Origin: Phaeodactylibacter sp.
GTDB taxonomy: Bacteria > Bacteroidota > Bacteroidia > Chitinophagales > Saprospiraceae
Direction: 5' to 3'
DNA length: 64,000 nt
Assembly (NCBI RefSeq): GCF_022763345.1
Contig: NZ_JALEGS010000066.1
Location: forward strand, 1 to 64,000
Shown piece by piece: positions 8,002-17,153 of this stretch. How positions within the stretch are numbered: position 1 is the first letter of the stretch; each line of letters opens with the position of its first letter. The notes under the pieces are model-generated. The model searched no databases. It saw only the letters and a program-made list of their open reading frames with translations, and was not told where the DNA came from. Both the position numbers and the translations under genes were made by a program.

Positions 8002-8922
8002 TTAAGTGAGCTCCCGGGATTCATTGGCGCGATCAGCCTCCAGCCGCCCCATTTTGTTGTACAGGGCCAGCATGAGCGTACCAAACAGCACCCCGATCGT
8101 GATCAGCACCGGATTGAACAGCCCCTCGGCCGTAAAAGACAGGCGGATGAGGACCGTTGAAATCACAAAGCCGGCGTTGCGGATGAGCTGACTGTAATTA
8201 TCGGTATACTGCAGGGAAATCATCAGGATGAGCACGTCAAAGAGGATCATCAGAGTGAAAAACTCGTTGTAGAACACCTTATTTATATCAGGCAGCTCCT
8301 CCAATTGCCCGATATTGAATTGCTGCAAGTCAAGTATCCAGGTGCCAAAGCTGTAAATGGCCAGTACGAAGAGCGTTGGGGCCAGTATGCCACTGATGCC
8401 CTTTTTCTTCACTACAAACTCATCAATTTTAGAAGGCTGTTTGAGCCGGGGCCGTTGCTGCCGCAGTTTGTAAAACCAGAAAATCAGGCCAAAGAGGACC
8501 AAAATACAGAGCATATCCGCTGCCAGCAGTTGGTTGCGATAACTGATGCCCCAGCTTTCTGAAATATCCAGCTTGGAAATATCCTTGAAGATACGCCGCA
8601 CGACGATCAGGGAAATGATTTCATACTGCTTGCCGATGGAAATGGTAAAAGAATCAGGCAAGTGGTATACCAACATATACACCTCGAAGACGAGGATAAA
8701 AGAAAAGGGCGTGTAAATCGCTGTAATCGGGCTGATGAACAGCTCATCTGCTGACTGCCCGAAGTCCACCCACTGCAGGTCATGCAGAAAAATCAGCAGC
8801 AGGTGCAGGAGAAAACTGCCAATGGACAGCCCCAGAATGACCCGCTCGAACCGGTGCCGGAAGGATGGGTTGAAGAAAAAGCGAAACAGCTTTTCAGCAG
8901 CTTTCCGGGCGCTCGGATTCAT
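8002..8922 (-). CDS. Multi-pass membrane protein of unknown function
   Basis: A 306-aa protein with about seven predicted membrane helices, for example VILGLSIGSFLLHLLLIFL (about 28-46), a pair around 70-90, MLCILVLFGLIFWF (about 145-158), GILAPTLFVLAIYSFGTWIL and two near the C-terminus. Charged loops separate helices 3 and 4. I recognise no family or active-site motif. It lies 36 nt upstream of the ViaA-like gene on the same strand, so the two are probably co-transcribed and this could be a membrane partner of the VWA protein (inference only). Confidence 0.7.
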   Translation of the reverse strand: MNPSARKAAEKLFRFFFNPSFRHRFERVILGLSIGSFLLHLLLIFLHDLQWVDFGQSADELFISPITAIYTPFSFILVFEVYMLVYHLPDSFTISIGKQYEIISLIVVRRIFKDISKLDISESWGISYRNQLLAADMLCILVLFGLIFWFYKLRQQRPRLKQPSKIDEFVVKKKGISGILAPTLFVLAIYSFGTWILDLQQFNIGQLEELPDINKVFYNEFFTLMILFDVLILMISLQYTDNYSQLIRNAGFVISTVLIRLSFTAEGLFNPVLITIGVLFGTLMLALYNKMGRLEADRANESRELT

Positions 8923-9082
8923 GATGCAACGGTAATTTGATACGCTAAGGAAAGAAATTACTTTGCAGAATGTTCATTTGCAGCATGCTCATACTCCTTT
9001 ATCTTAAAGCCAGCCAAATATGCTCAAAGCCGGGGGGACCAGCATTCGCAGGCAGGCTAACGTAAACCTCATGAGATTTACC

Positions 9083-9090
9083 TACCTTTG
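9083..9090 (+). promoter_or_regulatory. Bacteroidota -7 box for ybaB
   Basis: TACCTTTG is an exact match to the TAnnTTTG -7 consensus of the phylum. Transcription would start near 9096, only about 10 nt before the ATG at 9105. This argues against the in-frame GTG at 9090 as the start. No clear -33 TTG element is seen. Confidence 0.55.
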
Positions 9091-9104
9091 TGCCCGGATT
9101 AAAA

Positions 9105-9434
9105 ATGATCAGAACGATGTTTGGAAACATGCTCGGCGATATGGAAGAACGCCAAAAAGAGATGCGCCAGCAACTGGCAGAAATTATGGTGGAAGGCACG
9201 GCTCAGGGCGGCGCGGTAAAAGTGGTCGCTAATGCCAACCGGGAGATTACAGATATTCAGATCGACCGTGAAAAGCTGGACTGGGAGGATGTGGAAATGG
9301 TGCAGGACCTGGTCTTAGACGCCACCAACAAAGCCTTGTCTGCCGCTGCCGCAAAAGAGGCCGAAGCCACTCAGGAAATGGTAAAGAACATGCTGCCTCC
9401 CGGCATGGGTAATTTGGGCAATCTGTTTGGGTAG
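9105..9434 (+). CDS. YbaB/EbfC nucleoid-associated protein
   Basis: A 109-aa small DNA-binding protein of the YbaB/EbfC family, which forms dimers that coat DNA in the nucleoid. Characteristic features are the N-terminal helix (MFGNMLGDMEERQKEMRQQL), the central strand region GGAVKVVANANREITDIQID, and the C-terminal helix with ATNKALSAAAAKEAEATQEM followed by a Gly/Met/Asn tail. The ATG at 9105 is chosen because the promoter -7 box lies just before it. In many bacteria ybaB lies next to dnaX or recR; here it does not. Confidence 0.88.
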   Translation: MIRTMFGNMLGDMEERQKEMRQQLAEIMVEGTAQGGAVKVVANANREITDIQIDREKLDWEDVEMVQDLVLDATNKALSAAAAKEAEATQEMVKNMLPPGMGNLGNLFG

Positions 9435-9489
9435 CCCAAAATATCAAACCGGCATTTCCGTTAGATACTGGATGAAAAGCAATCTGTAC

Positions 9490-10728
9490 ATGAAGACGAT
9501 CCCAATCACTGTTACCTTTATTTTGGCGCTGGCTGCCCAGCTTGCTGCTCAAACCACAGCTGGCCTTGTAGCGCACTACCGCTTTGACGGCAGTACCACC
9601 GATGCCACCGGCAATACAGCCAACACCGGAGCCATTACCGGCAACCCTTACTACACCTGCGGGGCGGAAAACGAAGCGATTTCCTTCAACGGGCAGGAAG
9701 ATGAGATCGTCATTCTGGGCGGCCCGGTCAACGATGAGTTTGACAATGAGGATGTCTCGGTCAGCTTTTATTTCAAGCCACGGGGCGGGGCCGGTACGCA
9801 GTACCTTTTGTCCAAGCGCAGCCCCAGCTGCTTCGGCGGCAATGAATTTTACATTATCTACACGCCTTCCAGCCGGACCATCAGCGCATTTTTCTTCGAA
9901 ACCAATGACCGGAGGACCATTGCCACCCACCAAATCACCAATACGGGCTGCTGGCAACACCTGACGATCGTACGGCAGGGCGGGCGGGTACGCTTGCACC
10001 TCAACGGGGAGCTCATCAATGTATTCAGCACCCTGGAGCGCATCAATGTAAACAACGATGGGGACCTCATCATCGGCGACAGCGATTGTAAAAATGCTAC
10101 GGAATTCCCCTTCAACGGGCTGATCGACGAGCTACGGGTATACAACCGGGCCCTGAATGAACTGGAGGTCCGCGAATTGTACGAGGCCCCGGACCGTATC
10201 GAGCGGGACGCCAATATCGTCAACCTCTTTCTGGGAGATGACTTCAATGTGGAGTTGAGCAAAACCTGCGGTACGGTCTTCAGCTGGTCGCCTACCGATG
10301 GCGTTTCTGACCCATTTGCGGCAACGCCGGTCATCACCCCAACCGAAGCCGGTGAGCTCAGCTATGAAGTCTCCATTTCTGATACCGTTACTTCCTGTAT
10401 CGCCCGCGACCGCATCATCTTCAATGTAATTGACCCGGACGATCTGGATTGCAATACCATCTTTTTGCCGACGGCTTTCACGCCCAACAACGATGGGCTG
10501 AATGACACCTATGGCATCAGCAACCCTTACGCTATACCGGAGCTGCTGACCTTTGAAATCTATGACCGCTGGGGCAACCGTATTTTTGCCACCCAAGACC
10601 CCTTTCAGCGCTGGGATGGTTTCTACCGGGGAGAGCCCGTGAACGCCGGTGTGGTGCAGTATGCCTTGCAATGGGTTTGTCAGGGAGAAGAGCAGGTTCA
10701 AACCGGGGAAATTGCCATTCTCAGGTAA
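9490..10728 (+). CDS. LamG-type secreted protein with type B T9SS sorting domain
   Basis: About 412 aa. The start at 9490 gives a signal peptide (MKTIPITVTFILALAAQLAA) ending before QTTAG. A LamG/concanavalin-like domain spans about 25-235 (LVAHYRFDGSTTDATGN, AISFNGQEDEIVI, then FNGLIDELRVYNRALNELEV). After a linker, the C-terminus (about 325-412) is a gliding-motility-type CTD: FLPTAFTPNNDGLNDTYGI, FEIYDRWGNRIF, WDGFYRGEPVNAGVVQYAL. That is the type B signal used for export through the type IX secretion system. The protein should therefore be at the cell surface or released, with a carbohydrate or protein ligand (inference). It is a stand-alone gene downstream of ybaB. Confidence 0.87.
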   Translation: MKTIPITVTFILALAAQLAAQTTAGLVAHYRFDGSTTDATGNTANTGAITGNPYYTCGAENEAISFNGQEDEIVILGGPVNDEFDNEDVSVSFYFKPRGGAGTQYLLSKRSPSCFGGNEFYIIYTPSSRTISAFFFETNDRRTIATHQITNTGCWQHLTIVRQGGRVRLHLNGELINVFSTLERINVNNDGDLIIGDSDCKNATEFPFNGLIDELRVYNRALNELEVRELYEAPDRIERDANIVNLFLGDDFNVELSKTCGTVFSWSPTDGVSDPFAATPVITPTEAGELSYEVSISDTVTSCIARDRIIFNVIDPDDLDCNTIFLPTAFTPNNDGLNDTYGISNPYAIPELLTFEIYDRWGNRIFATQDPFQRWDGFYRGEPVNAGVVQYALQWVCQGEEQVQTGEIAILR

Positions 10729-10804
10729 AGGGCAGGCAGCATTCAAAATGGCTTAGGTGGGAAATCTATCCCCAACATCCATCAGACCGTCCCGATAAAC
10801 TCTT

Positions 10805-10812
10805 TATTTTTG
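10805..10812 (+). promoter_or_regulatory. -7 box for the TPR lipoprotein gene
   Basis: TATTTTTG matches TAnnTTTG and lies 35 nt before the ATG at 10848. A -33 element is not obvious. Confidence 0.5.
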
Positions 10813-10847
10813 CGTATGTTTCAGCAAAAATCAAAGGGATAATGATA

Positions 10848-12275
10848 ATGAATCAACGCTGGTGGGCATTCGCGGCACTGCTTCTGCTCGCCGCTGCCTG
10901 TACGCCTAAGACGACAGAGCCTGTAACCGAAACGACGACTGAAGTTCCTGCACCCGCGCCGGAACCGGAGGAGGACCTCAGCCCCTGCCCCAAATTCCGC
11001 GACGCGCCAAGCCCGGACGATGCGGAGACCAACTACGTGCTTTACCGTGACTTTTTGCGGGCCGGCGACTGGGATCAGGCGTTTGCATTGTGGAAAAAGG
11101 TCTATGCTGTAGCTCCCGCAGCCGATGGGCAACGCAACACCGTTTATGCCGATGGCATCCGTTTCTACGAATACTTCATCAGCCAAACCCAGGATGAGGC
11201 GCTGAAGAACGCCTATGTGGACACGATCTTCAGCATTTACGATGAGATCGACCGCTGCTATCCGGAAGGCGGCTATATTCAGGGGCGCAAGGCTTTTGAC
11301 CTGTTCTATAAATACCGCGACCGGGCCTCTAAAGAAGAAATATACAGCATGTTCAAGTCGGCTATTGATCAGGATAGCCTGGACGCACCGGACTTTGTAG
11401 TCAACCCAATGGCATCCCTGCTGGTCGACTTGTACGATGCCGGCCAAATAGAGCAGGAGGAAGCCTATCACTATCAGGGCATACTCCGGGCCATGATTGA
11501 GAAAGGGTTGGAAGACTGCAAAGGCACCGCCTGCGAGCGCTGGCAGATCATCGAAGAGTATACACCGGTACGGCTGGAGTACTTCGAAACGGTCAAAGGC
11601 TTTTACCCCTGTGATTACTACATGGACAAGTACTATCCCGACTTTGAGGCCAATCCTACCGATTGCGATGTGGTGCGTACGGTCTACAGCCGCCTGAAGT
11701 TTGCCGAATGCTCCACCGATGACGAGCGCATGAAACAACTGATCCGCATCGGCAACGAAAACTGCCGCCCGGAAGCAGGCAAGGCCGATTCGGCCTACAT
11801 CTATCTGCGGGAAGCGGAGTATGCCAAAGCCATCGTCGCCTTTGAGAAAGCGATTGAAGAGGAGGAATCCGTCGAAAAGCAGGCCAAGTACGCCATCAAC
11901 AATGCCAAAATCTACGAGGTCCATCTGCGCAACTTCCCCAAAGCCCGGCAGTGGGCGGAGCGTGCTGCGGAAATTCGCGGGGACTGGGGCGAGCCCTATA
12001 TCCTCATCGGCCGGTTGTATGCTTCAAGTGGACCGCTTTGTGGCCCTGGACGGGGCTGGGACAGCCAAATCGTCACCTGGCCGGCTATTGATGCCTGGCA
12101 GAAGGCCAAACAGGTAGACCCCTCTGTAAGCGAAGAAGCCAATAAATTCATCAGCCGCTACCGGCAGTATATGCCGAACCGGGAAGATGTCTTCATCCGC
12201 AACCTCAAAGCGGGTGAATCCTTTTTTGTGCCTTGCTGGATTCAGCGGTCTACGGTGATTCGTACGGCGGATTAA
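10848..12275 (+). CDS. Lipoprotein with TPR-like helical repeats
   Basis: A 475-aa lipoprotein. The ATG at 10848 gives MNQRWWAFAALLLLAAAC with the lipobox Cys at 18; an ATG at 10842 is equally possible. A Pro/Thr/Glu linker is followed by helical repeats (about 60-450), for example NYVLYRDFLRAGDWDQAFAL and SAYIYLREAEYAKAIVAFEK, consistent with degenerate TPRs. It carries several Cys pairs (CERW, CDYY, CSTD, CRPE, CWIQ), which is unusual for a TPR protein and may mean disulfides in the periplasm. Function unknown; probably an envelope scaffold. Confidence 0.78.
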   Translation: MNQRWWAFAALLLLAAACTPKTTEPVTETTTEVPAPAPEPEEDLSPCPKFRDAPSPDDAETNYVLYRDFLRAGDWDQAFALWKKVYAVAPAADGQRNTVYADGIRFYEYFISQTQDEALKNAYVDTIFSIYDEIDRCYPEGGYIQGRKAFDLFYKYRDRASKEEIYSMFKSAIDQDSLDAPDFVVNPMASLLVDLYDAGQIEQEEAYHYQGILRAMIEKGLEDCKGTACERWQIIEEYTPVRLEYFETVKGFYPCDYYMDKYYPDFEANPTDCDVVRTVYSRLKFAECSTDDERMKQLIRIGNENCRPEAGKADSAYIYLREAEYAKAIVAFEKAIEEEESVEKQAKYAINNAKIYEVHLRNFPKARQWAERAAEIRGDWGEPYILIGRLYASSGPLCGPGRGWDSQIVTWPAIDAWQKAKQVDPSVSEEANKFISRYRQYMPNREDVFIRNLKAGESFFVPCWIQRSTVIRTAD

Positions 12276-12461
12276 AGAATGGAGGCAGGTTGCTTTTGGA
12301 ATGGCGTTTCCTGGTGGCTTAGTGCTCAGGTTAAGGTCTATTTTTGAAAGCAGCCTGGCTTTTCTGCTTAAAGAAGGTATTTCGAAACTGATTTATCAGA
12401 AAACTTGTTCTTCAAAGTTGTAAAGTTTAAGTACAGCAAAAACCACTTAAATGGTCCGTAT

Positions 12462-12743
12462 ATGAGCAGTTTAGAAATCAAAGGTGGAATATTAGAGATG
12501 ATAGCCAATATTGATGATGTCGAATCCCTGGAGGAGCTCAAGAAACTGGTTACTGAATTCATTGGCAACCGGGTCAAATCAGATACGGACTTCTGGGATG
12601 AACTCAGCGAAACAGAACAAGCGGAACTGGAGCAAGCCATTACCGAAAGTGCAGACCCTGCTAACCATATCACCCATGATGTTGTAATTCAGAAGTACAG
12701 GCAATGGCTAGGGAGACCGTTTGTACCCTCTGTTAAAGCATAA
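12462..12743 (+). CDS. Small antitoxin-like protein without an adjacent toxin
   Basis: A 93-aa acidic protein. The ATG at 12462 is preferred (MSSLEIKGGILEMIANIDD); the open frame extends upstream but looks non-coding. The pattern of a short N-terminal strand, then VESLEELKKLVTEFIG, then FWDELSETEQAELEQAITES and finally HDVVIQKYRQWL closely resembles proteins encoded directly upstream of RelE/ParE-type toxins in Bacteroidota. Here no RelE/ParE gene follows; the next gene is on the other strand. It therefore looks like an orphan antitoxin or a partner of a toxin elsewhere. Confidence 0.65.
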   Translation: MSSLEIKGGILEMIANIDDVESLEELKKLVTEFIGNRVKSDTDFWDELSETEQAELEQAITESADPANHITHDVVIQKYRQWLGRPFVPSVKA

Positions 12744-12766
12744 AACAAAAATGACAAGGTCCCACT

Positions 12767-13219
12767 TCAATCAATATCAAACAGCTCTTTTATCTTTTCG
12801 AAGTTGACCACTTTACTGTACCCTCTGTTCTCTAAAGCATAGTATAACTCTTTGTCTCCTGTCCACAATAAGGTTGAATCCAAATACTCGTTCAGCGCTA
12901 CAAAAACTAAGTCATCCATATCGACACCTCTTACCAGAGGCACGGATTTTGCATAAAACTCAAAGGGGATTATTTGGTCAGATACAAACTCAATCTTATC
13001 AAAAAGAACCAGTAACAGTCTCCTGATTTCGGCTTCCTCCATACCTGATATCTGGATGATCTTAGGAAAATGCCTTTCTATCTCAATGGACAAATACTCA
13101 GGCGCGTAAAACTTAACCTTGTCAATATTTGATGTAATAATAAACTTCCCTAACGGGCTCTTGCTATTAAGAAGAGCTGAGAATATGATATTGCTATCCA
13201 GAACAAAGGATCTTCTCAT
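12767..13219 (-). CDS. PIN-domain toxin (putative ribonuclease)
   Basis: A 150-aa PIN domain protein. The acidic metal-binding residues are visible: D8 (VLDSNIIFSALL), E45/E47 (YLSIEIERHF), D100 with D102/D103 (RGVDMDDLVFVAL) and D122 (WTGDKEL). PIN toxins cleave RNA with Mg2+/Mn2+. The gene follows a small antitoxin-like gene by 14 nt on the same strand, the usual antitoxin-toxin order. Confidence is good for the fold and moderate for the toxin role. Confidence 0.82.
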   Translation of the reverse strand: MRRSFVLDSNIIFSALLNSKSPLGKFIITSNIDKVKFYAPEYLSIEIERHFPKIIQISGMEEAEIRRLLLVLFDKIEFVSDQIIPFEFYAKSVPLVRGVDMDDLVFVALNEYLDSTLLWTGDKELYYALENRGYSKVVNFEKIKELFDID

Positions 13220-13233
13220 TTCTCTCTAGGGAT

Positions 13234-13467
13234 TCATACGATATCCTCAAATCCTGGCTTGCCTTTAAAGCGATCCTTGTTCCGCTCCCACCAACCTTTG
13301 TTCACCTCCTTTGCCAGTTCATCAATTTGTTCCTGTTTAGCCTTGCTTTTGCCTACTAAGTCAATGTAAGTAAAGTACTTTAGAATCTGTTGGATATCTT
13401 CCAAGCTGGAATCTATAGGTAATTTGATCGTTATCTCCTTTGAATTACTCTCTATTGTTACTGCCAT
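13234..13467 (-). CDS. Putative antitoxin of the PIN toxin
   Basis: A 77-aa protein. The ATG at 13467 is preferred, giving MAVTIESNSKEITIKLPIDS. It has an N-terminal beta segment, SLEDIQQILKYFTYIDLV, then a Lys/Glu-rich helix (SKAKQEQIDELAKEVNKGWW) and a basic-aromatic end. Short N-terminal strand plus helices next to a PIN gene is the usual antitoxin layout in Bacteroidota. Its direct upstream position (14 nt) supports the pairing. Confidence 0.65.
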   Translation of the reverse strand: MAVTIESNSKEITIKLPIDSSLEDIQQILKYFTYIDLVGKSKAKQEQIDELAKEVNKGWWERNKDRFKGKPGFEDIV

Positions 13468-13631
13468 TAGTAAGCGTTTTAATCCACATTTTAACATTTA
13501 TCCCGAGGGATTAGTTCTTACTTTCAAAACATTGCTTACCCCAATAAGCCATCGTTGTCTTAGAGATCAGCAGTAGGCACCAACAAGACTCCTGACTGGG
13601 AGTACTGTACCATAATAACCTGCATAAACCT

Positions 13632-15617
13632 TTAATACAACTCCACCCCACGCTCCTCCGAAATGTGCAGCGCCCGCACTTCCGTAGCCCGCTCATCAAT
13701 ATCCACACTGCTGTTCTCCAGCCGGAGTACACCGCGCGGGCAGACCGCCGAGCAGACGCCGCAGCCTACACAAGACGACCGTACGATATCCTGCCCCCGC
13801 TGCGCATACCAGCGCACATCGATACCCATTTCACAGTAGGTAGAGCAATTGCCGCAGGAGATGCACTGCCCGCCGTTGGTGGTGATGCGGAAGCGAGATT
13901 TGAACCGCTGCACCAAGCCCAGATAGGCAGCCAACGGGCAGCCAAACCGGCACCATACCCGGTTGCCCATGAGGGGGTAAAACCCAGTGCCCACCACGCC
14001 TGCAAATGCTGACCCAATCAGGAAGCCATACCACTGACGGGTCTCTCCGCTGCTGAGAAAGAAAAACTGCTCGCTTTCCGTTGCCCAGTGGTAGCCTGAG
14101 ATACCGATGAGCAGGACGGTAACGCCCAGCCCCACATACATGCCCGCAGCACCGATGTCCACGCCTCCTTTCCGCCAGCGGTACCAGGCGTAGCCCATGG
14201 CGCCGGCTAAAGTGAATATCATAAGCAGCAGGAAGTTGCCCCGGCTGAACCATACTTCATTTTTGGGCAGGTAGGAATAAAGCACGCCCATGGTCATGAT
14301 CACGGCAAAGACCAGGACCCCGTGGATAATCCAACGCTCGTACTGCCAGGCGCGCAGGCTTTTGTCAGACAATTGCCGGTAAGGATCGCCCACCGTCTCG
14401 GCCAGCCCTCCACAGCCGCACACCCAGGAACAGTACCAGCGCTTACCGTAAAAATAGGTGATGATGGGCACGCCCAGTACAATCAGCGCAATGCCCCAAC
14501 CCAGCATAAAAATGCCCAGCCCCCCGCTGTTGATGAGGTTGTCCAGGTTCCAGTCGAAAAAGAAGGTGTAGTTGAGCGGCCAGATGTTCTTAAAGTCGTA
14601 ATACGGATAGTTGAGGCGCACTAATATTTCCGGAATCAGAAACGCAAAGGCCGTCTGAAAAAACATCACCGATGCCGTACGGATTTGCTGATATTTGTTG
14701 TGCATGTACTTGGCAAACATACGCACGCCCATGACCAGGATGACCAGGGTGTACAGCATGCCGTACAGAAACCACTGACTGGCTTCTCCCCCATTCAAAG
14801 TGTAGCTCAGCGGATCTGCCAGAAGCATCCAGCTCATGATGTGCTGAGGCGACCAGTACAGCAGCACATAAAAAGCGATAAGGTACAAGCCCGCCCCTAC
14901 GCCCAGCCAGCCCGTAATGTCCGGTGCTGCAGACTTAGCCGGGGTGCGCCAGGCAGAACGCTGCACCCAAAATACCAGCCCGGTGATCAACAGTCCGATC
15001 AGCACCGTGATGCCCGGCCAGAAATAGTCTTTGCCCATGTAGTAAATGCCGTACACCAGCACACCCAAAATAGTAGCTCCAAGGAAAAAGCCGCGCACAC
15101 TCAGGCGCAAACCCCGGGTGAGGCTGCGGTGGTAAAGGTGATCGTGCTTAATGCCGGGAATGAGATTGAACTTAGGCAGTATGTACAGCAGCCCGCCCAG
15201 TATCCCCAGCCCAACGGTCAGCCACCAGAACAATACCGGCTGAGCGGAAACAGGCCCTGTACTGGCTTTTTTCACCACCGGCAGGAGGTAGTTTTTGGCT
15301 TTCCAGGAAGGCAGCTCGTAATCGGCACGGTTGCCATCTGCCGGGAAGTTGGCCGGGGGCGTAGTCTTTAAGTTTGCCCCTGCTTCCCGGAACAAATCTT
15401 CCACCACCGGCACAAAGCTGAAACTTGATGCATAGTTGTTGCCCAGAATGCCTTCCTCTTTAGCGGCCGCAACGATGGCATCCACGTGATACGTATTGTC
15501 AATGGCATTGCTCAGCCGCGCCTCCGACAGCTCGTATTTTTCCAACCCCAGGGTTGCAGTAAACAGCAGTAATGCCGCCGCAAAGAGTGCCAGTCCGATT
15601 TTTTGTAAAGTATGCAT
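13632..15617 (-). CDS. Membrane 4Fe-4S protein of the NapH/NosR/CcoG type
   Basis: A 661-aa polytopic membrane protein that probably carries electrons across the inner membrane. An N-terminal anchor (about 5-25) and a periplasmic segment (about 30-115) are followed by about eleven membrane helices. Between helices lies the WVCGCGGLAETVGDPY motif, and later WCRFGCPLAAYLGL, both as in NapH/NosR-like proteins. The C-terminal cytoplasmic part has two ferredoxin-type 4Fe-4S motifs (CISCGNCSTYC and CVGCGVCSAVCP). It lies 33 nt downstream of an FAD-dependent oxidoreductase, which likely passes electrons to or from it (inference). Confidence 0.82.
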   Translation of the reverse strand: MHTLQKIGLALFAAALLLFTATLGLEKYELSEARLSNAIDNTYHVDAIVAAAKEEGILGNNYASSFSFVPVVEDLFREAGANLKTTPPANFPADGNRADYELPSWKAKNYLLPVVKKASTGPVSAQPVLFWWLTVGLGILGGLLYILPKFNLIPGIKHDHLYHRSLTRGLRLSVRGFFLGATILGVLVYGIYYMGKDYFWPGITVLIGLLITGLVFWVQRSAWRTPAKSAAPDITGWLGVGAGLYLIAFYVLLYWSPQHIMSWMLLADPLSYTLNGGEASQWFLYGMLYTLVILVMGVRMFAKYMHNKYQQIRTASVMFFQTAFAFLIPEILVRLNYPYYDFKNIWPLNYTFFFDWNLDNLINSGGLGIFMLGWGIALIVLGVPIITYFYGKRWYCSWVCGCGGLAETVGDPYRQLSDKSLRAWQYERWIIHGVLVFAVIMTMGVLYSYLPKNEVWFSRGNFLLLMIFTLAGAMGYAWYRWRKGGVDIGAAGMYVGLGVTVLLIGISGYHWATESEQFFFLSSGETRQWYGFLIGSAFAGVVGTGFYPLMGNRVWCRFGCPLAAYLGLVQRFKSRFRITTNGGQCISCGNCSTYCEMGIDVRWYAQRGQDIVRSSCVGCGVCSAVCPRGVLRLENSSVDIDERATEVRALHISEERGVELY

Positions 15618-15650
15618 GGATGATTATTGATCGGTTTGAAATAAAAAGTA

Positions 15651-16994
15651 CTAAGCCCGCCCCCTAAGGAAAGCCAGGGCCCGAGACAGCCCCCGCTTTT
15701 GCCGCAGCTTTAGGTGCCTGCCCGTCTGCTGATTGTACTGCGCCACCACTTCGCGCTCAAACTGTTGGTAAAACTCGGGGTCGAAATTAGCAAGCCCAAG
15801 GTTTTGGAGGACCGCTTCAACAGATGCCTTTTGCAACAGCCACTGCTCACAGACTTCGTGGCGGTACCGCACGCCCATCAGGTTGAAGCCCACGACCTCC
15901 TCTGTATTTTGATCGTACACGATGCGGATGCTCTTGCGCCCATCAGCATGCTCCCAATAGACTGAGGCGTAGTGGTCTGGCATACGGCCGCTCACATCGC
16001 CGTACACTTGGTATTCGATATCCATAAACTTGGCGGAGTTGAACCAGATGCCCGGGTCATATTCCACAGCCTGCCCACCGATGGTATGCGCCACCGTCTC
16101 GCCCATCATGCGCCCGGTGTACCAAACGGCTTCGATCGGCCGCCGGCCAGGCTTAGGGTTTCGGATTTGTGCACAGTCGCCGATTGCATAGACATCCGGC
16201 AGATTGGTCTGCAGGTAGTCGTCGACTAAAATGCCCTTGTCCGTTTCCAGAGCCGTTTCTTTCAGCCAGCTGATGCTGGGATGTACGCCCGCCGTAAGGC
16301 CCACATAGCCACAATCAATCCGTTCCCCCGCACCGGTGATCACCGCACAAGCCCTCCCTTCCCCATCGTCCACGATCTCCTTCAGCTCGGTGGACAAGCG
16401 GAGGTCGATGCCATGCTCCCGGATGTGGCGGGTCACCATTTCCGACTCTTCCCTGGGCAGCACGGCATTCCAATAGGCAGATTCTCTTACTAAAAAGGTG
16501 ACCGGAATGTGGCGGGAGTGGAACATCTCTGCCATTTCGATGCCGATCAGCCCGCCGCCCACGATGACGGCGCGTTTCAATCCCTCGCTATGCGCTTCCA
16601 TGTATTCCAAATCCTGATAGCTGTACAGCCCCCGCACGCCCTGCAGGTCCTGCCCCGGCCAGCCAAACTTATTGGGGGTGGAGCCAAGGGCAAGGATGAG
16701 CTTGTCATATCCCAACTGATCGCCCTTACGGAAATGCAGCTGTTTTTGCTCAAAATCGATCTGCTCCACGTATCCCCGCTTCAGCCCGATGCGGTTTTTT
16801 TCCCAAAACCAGTCTTCGTAGGGTTTGATGTCTTCGTACCGCATATGCCCCATGTAGACATACATCAGTGCCGTGCGGGAAAAGAAGTGATCGGTTTCTG
16901 CCGAAATCACCGTTATTTGATGGTCGGTCAGCTTCCGTAAAAAACGGGCAGCGGTAATGCCGCTAATGCCGTTGCCGAGGATGGCGATATGCAT
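15651..16994 (-). CDS. NAD(P)/FAD-dependent oxidoreductase
   Basis: A 447-aa flavoprotein of the pyridine-nucleotide disulfide oxidoreductase class. The FAD Rossmann motif is at the very N-terminus (MHIAILGNGISGITAARFLR), a second dinucleotide-binding motif is at about 145-165 (RAVIVGGGLIGIEMAEMF), and the FAD-binding DVYAIGDCAQI lies near 280. No redox-active CxxxxC pair is visible, so it is closer to ferredoxin/rubredoxin or nitrite-reductase NAD(P)H subunits than to disulfide reductases. It is the first gene of a two-gene operon with the membrane Fe-S protein. Confidence 0.85.
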   Translation of the reverse strand: MHIAILGNGISGITAARFLRKLTDHQITVISAETDHFFSRTALMYVYMGHMRYEDIKPYEDWFWEKNRIGLKRGYVEQIDFEQKQLHFRKGDQLGYDKLILALGSTPNKFGWPGQDLQGVRGLYSYQDLEYMEAHSEGLKRAVIVGGGLIGIEMAEMFHSRHIPVTFLVRESAYWNAVLPREESEMVTRHIREHGIDLRLSTELKEIVDDGEGRACAVITGAGERIDCGYVGLTAGVHPSISWLKETALETDKGILVDDYLQTNLPDVYAIGDCAQIRNPKPGRRPIEAVWYTGRMMGETVAHTIGGQAVEYDPGIWFNSAKFMDIEYQVYGDVSGRMPDHYASVYWEHADGRKSIRIVYDQNTEEVVGFNLMGVRYRHEVCEQWLLQKASVEAVLQNLGLANFDPEFYQQFEREVVAQYNQQTGRHLKLRQKRGLSRALAFLRGRA

Positions 16995-17025
16995 AAGTGG
17001 TACAGTATTTAAAACACATTGGATT

Positions 17026-17033
17026 CAAATATA
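17026..17033 (-). promoter_or_regulatory. -7 box for the FAD oxidoreductase / Fe-S operon
   Basis: On the minus strand this reads TATATTTG, an exact TAnnTTTG match, 31 nt upstream of the ATG at 16994. Confidence 0.5.
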
Positions 17034-17153
17034 AGCAGACCGAAGGGAAAAAGGCAGACTGTACGGGATTGATGTCTTTACGGGGACAGATCAAAACTGC
17101 ATTGTCGGCGATGAAAATTTTCTTTCCCTATATTGGCAGGCAAAAAACAAATC

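Noticed and set aside
9247..9999. 250-codon minus-strand frame opposite ybaB and the LamG gene
   Set aside because: It spans two real genes of the other strand and has no plausible domain.
10821..11924. Long open frame on the minus strand opposite the TPR lipoprotein gene
   Set aside because: It is a composition-driven shadow of a real gene with a signal peptide and correct codon use on the plus strand. Its translation shows no family features.
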